Of a stretch of 5,171 nucleotides of DNA, positions 3,184 to 5,171 are shown one piece after another. The notes under the pieces are model-generated. The model searched no databases, had not been told where the DNA came from, and saw nothing but the letters and a program-made list of their open reading frames with translations. This DNA comes from an uncultured Candidatus Saccharibacteria bacterium (GTDB taxonomy: Bacteria > Patescibacteria > Saccharimonadia > Saccharimonadales > JAEWBQ01): assembly GCA_946885745.1 (NCBI GenBank), contig CAMPGV010000050.1, positions 1 to 5,171 on the forward strand. Reading direction: 5' to 3'. The first letter of the stretch is position 1. Every line of letters begins with the position of its first letter. A program made the translations under genes and the position numbers.

Positions 3184-4710
3184 CTAGAGGTCTTGGAGGG
3201 TTTCAATCTCAGCGCCAAGCGAATTGAGGCGGTTGGCAAAGTCTTCGTAGCCGCGATTGATCGAGTAGACATCACGCAGGATTGAGGTGCCAGGTGCTGC
3301 AAGCATAGCGAGAAGCACGACGACCGATGGGCGCAGGGCCGGTGGAGCAACAACGTCAGCTGCCTTCCACTTGGTAGGGCCAGTGATGTAAACGCGGTGC
3401 GGATCGACCATCTCAATATTGGCATTAAGTTTGGTGAGCTCGGTGAAATAGATAGCACGGTTTTCGTATGACCAGTCGTGCACGAGGGTGCGACCTTTGG
3501 CGACGGTTGCAATTAAACCGAGGAAGGGCAGGTTGTCCATGTTGACACCAGGGAATGGCATACTATGCAGTTTGTCTTTAGGTGCCTTCAGGAGAGAGTG
3601 CTTGAGGTGGACGTCGACTAGGCGAGTGCGGCCGTTGCGTGCTTTGTATTCTTCTGACAGATCGTATTTGAGGCCCATGCCTTCGAGAACGGCTAATTCG
3701 AGCTCGATGAATTCAATTGGCGCGCGCAAGATGCTGATTTCGGAGTCGGTGACAACACCGGCGGCAATGAGGCTCATGGCTTCAATTGGATCTTCACTTG
3801 GGTAGTATTCGACAGACTGGTCGATTGATTTTTTGCCACGGATGGTCAGGGTTGTGGTGCCGATACCATCAATCTTCACACCAAGCTTTTCAAGGAAGAA
3901 GCAGAGGTCTTGGACCATGTAGTTCGGGCTGGCGTTACGGATAGTAGTAGTGCCGTCATGGAGGGCGGCGGCCATAATGACATTCTCGGTTACTGTGTCA
4001 CCACGCTCAGTTAAAAGGATAGTGCGGGTAATAGGAGTCTCTTTAACGGTAGCGTGATAGTAGTCAGTTGTTGCTTCGACATTGAGGCCAAATGGCGCAA
4101 GTCCGGTCATGTGTGGCTCGACGGTACGAGTACCAAGGCTGCAGCCACCGGCAAACGGTAGCTTAAAGTCGTTGTACTGGTGAAGGAGTGGGCCGAGGAA
4201 CATGATAACCGTGCGGGTGCGCTTGGCGGCTTCAATATCCATCTTTTCAAGTGCGAGGCGCTTTGGTGGGGTAAGTTCGAGATCGTTGCTGTCGCCAATC
4301 CAGCGGACTTTGACGCCAATACTCTGAAGAACCTCAATAATACGGTTTACTTCTTCAATGCGCGCAACACGGCGAAGGGTTGTCTTGCCTTTGTTGAGAA
4401 GTGCGGCGCACAGCAGGGCGACGGCGGCGTTTTTGCTGGTTTTGACTTCAATACTGCCCGAGAGCTTTTTGCCACCCTGAACGCGGAAGTTGATCTTGCC
4501 AGATTGATTAAGAGAGACGATATTGCTCGAGAGTACCTCGCTGATGCGAGAGATCATTTCAAGGCTAATGTTTTGGCCACCCTTTTCGATGCGGTTGATA
4601 GCGCTTTGGCTGGTGCCGAGAGCTTTTGCGAGTTCTGTTTGGGTGTAGCCGCGATGAGCGCGTGCTTCTTGAATTAATAAACCAATCTTTACCTTGAAAT
4701 CGTCAGTCAT
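3184..4710 (-). CDS. murA: UDP-N-acetylglucosamine 1-carboxyvinyltransferase (MurA) with N-terminal XRE helix-turn-helix domain
   Basis: MurA transfers enolpyruvate from PEP to UDP-GlcNAc, the first committed step of peptidoglycan precursor synthesis in the cytosol. At 508 residues it exceeds the usual 420-430 because residues 1-65 are an XRE-type helix-turn-helix (TQTELAKALGTSQSAINRIEKG, about 23-44), followed in frame by the MurA fold from about 73. By alignment to E. coli MurA from memory, conserved positions are K93/N94 (K22/N23), R166 (R91), C190 in AGGC (C115, the fosfomycin target), R195 (R120), D392 (D305), R418 (R331), R460 (R371) and R486 in INRGYE (R397). The usual DLR motif (D369) reads ALR here (A458), a departure from a conserved residue. 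The -10 box lies 7-9 nt before ATG 4710, so the mRNA may be leaderless. A palindrome in the promoter suggests self-binding. The catalytic family call is firm; full activity is less certain. Confidence 0.94.
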   Translation of the reverse strand: MTDDFKVKIGLLIQEARAHRGYTQTELAKALGTSQSAINRIEKGGQNISLEMISRISEVLSSNIVSLNQSGKINFRVQGGKKLSGSIEVKTSKNAAVALLCAALLNKGKTTLRRVARIEEVNRIIEVLQSIGVKVRWIGDSNDLELTPPKRLALEKMDIEAAKRTRTVIMFLGPLLHQYNDFKLPFAGGCSLGTRTVEPHMTGLAPFGLNVEATTDYYHATVKETPITRTILLTERGDTVTENVIMAAALHDGTTTIRNASPNYMVQDLCFFLEKLGVKIDGIGTTTLTIRGKKSIDQSVEYYPSEDPIEAMSLIAAGVVTDSEISILRAPIEFIELELAVLEGMGLKYDLSEEYKARNGRTRLVDVHLKHSLLKAPKDKLHSMPFPGVNMDNLPFLGLIATVAKGRTLVHDWSYENRAIYFTELTKLNANIEMVDPHRVYITGPTKWKAADVVAPPALRPSVVVLLAMLAAPGTSILRDVYSINRGYEDFANRLNSLGAEIETLQDL

Positions 4711-4717
4711 GTTCCCT

Positions 4718-4746
4718 ATTTTATATCATTTATGATATAAATTCAA
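4718..4746 (-). promoter_or_regulatory. murA promoter, near-leaderless
   Basis: Minus strand: TTGAAT (4746-4741), a 17-bp spacer and TAAAAT (4723-4718). An overlapping reading is the extended -10 TGATATAAA (4728-4720). Initiation near 4711-4713 would fall almost on the ATG at 4710. A weak AGGGA just before the ATG is too close to serve as a normal Shine-Dalgarno. Confidence 0.55.
4720..4741. promoter_or_regulatory. 22-bp palindrome, candidate operator for the HTH-MurA protein
   Basis: Perfect 10-bp arms (4720-4729 and 4732-4741, core TTATATCAT/ATGATATAA) flank a TT centre. It fills the spacer and overlaps both elements of the murA promoter, so a bound dimer would block murA. It lies just upstream of the glyA promoter. 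An A/T-rich symmetric site of this kind suits an XRE-family dimer; the identity of the binder is inferred from the fusion in the adjacent gene. Confidence 0.55.
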
Positions 4747-4771
4747 CCTTACGTGATACTTCCTTGACCGA

Positions 4772-4780
4772 TGTTATAAT
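4772..4780 (+). promoter_or_regulatory. extended -10 promoter of glyA
   Basis: TGTTATAAT is a perfect TGn-TATAAT. No -35 is seen at 16-18 bp. Initiation near 4787 gives a leader of about 17 nt. Confidence 0.65.
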
Positions 4781-4786
4781 AGCTTT

Positions 4787-4795
4787 AAAGAGGAG
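4787..4795 (+). promoter_or_regulatory. ribosome binding site of glyA
   Basis: AAAGAGGAG lies 8 nt before ATG 4804, a strong Shine-Dalgarno at standard spacing that fixes the start. Confidence 0.8.
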
Positions 4796-4803
4796 AAACG
4801 GCC

Positions 4804-5171
4804 ATGAAAGACCAACAAATTGCTGATTTAATTGCGGCCGAGACCGAGCGCCAGCGCAATGGGCTCGAGCTGATCCCGAGTGAAAACTATGTAAGTCAGG
4901 ATGTCCTGACGGCACTTGGTAGTGTATTTACGAATAAGTATTCCGAGGGCTACCCAGGTCGCCGCTACTATGGTGGCCAGGAGTTTACCGACCAAGTAGA
5001 GCAGCTAGCGATTGACCGCGCCAAGCAGCTGTTTCGTGCCGACCATGCCAACGTGCAGCCACATTCTGGCGCAAGTGCCAATGAAGCGGTGTATTTTGCA
5101 TGGCTTGAACCAGGTGATACAGTGCTGGCGATGGATCTGTCGCATGGTGGTCACCTAACGCATGGTGCGCC
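4804..5171 (+). CDS. glyA: serine hydroxymethyltransferase, N-terminal part (runs off the right edge)
   Basis: GlyA is a PLP enzyme that interconverts serine and glycine while charging tetrahydrofolate with a one-carbon unit, feeding purine and thymidylate synthesis in the cytosol. Only the first 122 residues of the usual 410-420 are present. Family blocks are unmistakable: [10 protein letters not shown] (22-31), [16 protein letters not shown] (43-58), [13 protein letters not shown] (65-77), [11 protein letters not shown] (83-93) and [10 protein letters not shown] (112-121). By correspondence with E. coli GlyA, S26, Y46, E48, Y56 and H117 match active-site S35, Y55, E57, Y65 and H126; H117 should stack on PLP. 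The PLP lysine lies beyond the window. It is divergent from murA with 93 bp between, and has its own extended -10 and strong Shine-Dalgarno. Relative to E. coli the N-terminus is about nine residues shorter. Confidence 0.97.
   Translation, partial: MKDQQIADLIAAETERQRNGLELIPSENYVSQDVLTALGSVFTNKYSEGYPGRRYYGGQEFTDQVEQLAIDRAKQLFRADHANVQPHSGASANEAVYFAWLEPGDTVLAMDLSHGGHLTHGA

Noticed and set aside
3046..3285. Plus-strand frame beginning MGRIMGIEPTTFG
   Set aside because: Antisense of tRNA-His running into the 3' end of murA; a spurious tRNA-shadow frame.
4180..4677. Plus-strand frame of 165 residues
   Set aside because: It lies wholly antisense to the conserved MurA/HTH coding sequence, with no promoter; a shadow frame.
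4764..4769. TTGACC resembling a -35 box near glyA
   Set aside because: It ends only 5 bp before the -10 TATAAT, too close to act as a -35; the extended -10 explains the promoter.

Overview
The window looks like a small, gene-dense bacterial genome, most likely a Patescibacteria/Saccharibacteria (TM7)-type organism. This is inferred from three things: short genes and gaps, single-gene transcription units with near-leaderless starts, and a MurA carrying an N-terminal helix-turn-helix domain. No marker gene fixes the taxonomy. Stops used are TAG and TAA, and the long frames contain no in-frame TGA, which fits the standard bacterial code.

Layout from left to right. Positions 1-79 hold a leftward promoter and possibly the first codons of a gene running off the left edge. 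Positions 80-940 (-) encode an eight-helix membrane protein of unknown function. Positions 1069-1634 (-) are a two-gene unit for small membrane proteins, each with a Cys pair in its predicted outside part. The first appears frameshifted in an A6 run right after its start codon. Positions 1640-1808 are non-coding. Three leftward tRNA genes follow, tRNA-Arg(TCT), tRNA-Gly(TCC) and tRNA-His(GTG), all with encoded CCA. They alternate with two short rightward genes, a cupin (2047-2463) and a disordered 110-residue protein (2665-2997). Each of the latter converges on a tRNA, with one shared bidirectional hairpin at the junction. Positions 3184-4710 (-) encode an HTH-MurA fusion. It is divergent from glyA (4804 onward, +), which is cut by the right edge.

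The recognisable functions are housekeeping: MurA starts peptidoglycan precursor synthesis, GlyA makes glycine and one-carbon units, and the tRNAs serve translation. The window is of interest at the regulatory level. (i) A 22-bp palindrome lies inside the murA promoter beside a MurA that carries its own DNA-binding domain, suggesting autoregulation. (ii) About 90 bp upstream of tRNA-Arg there is a tRNA-like 5' fragment sitting directly at a -10 box, and between the two lies an inverted copy of the tRNA 5' half; together these could form alternative pairings in the pre-tRNA leader. (iii) Five starts lie only 6-11 nt after a -10 box and lack a good Shine-Dalgarno, whereas glyA and the cupin gene have ordinary leaders with strong ribosome binding sites.
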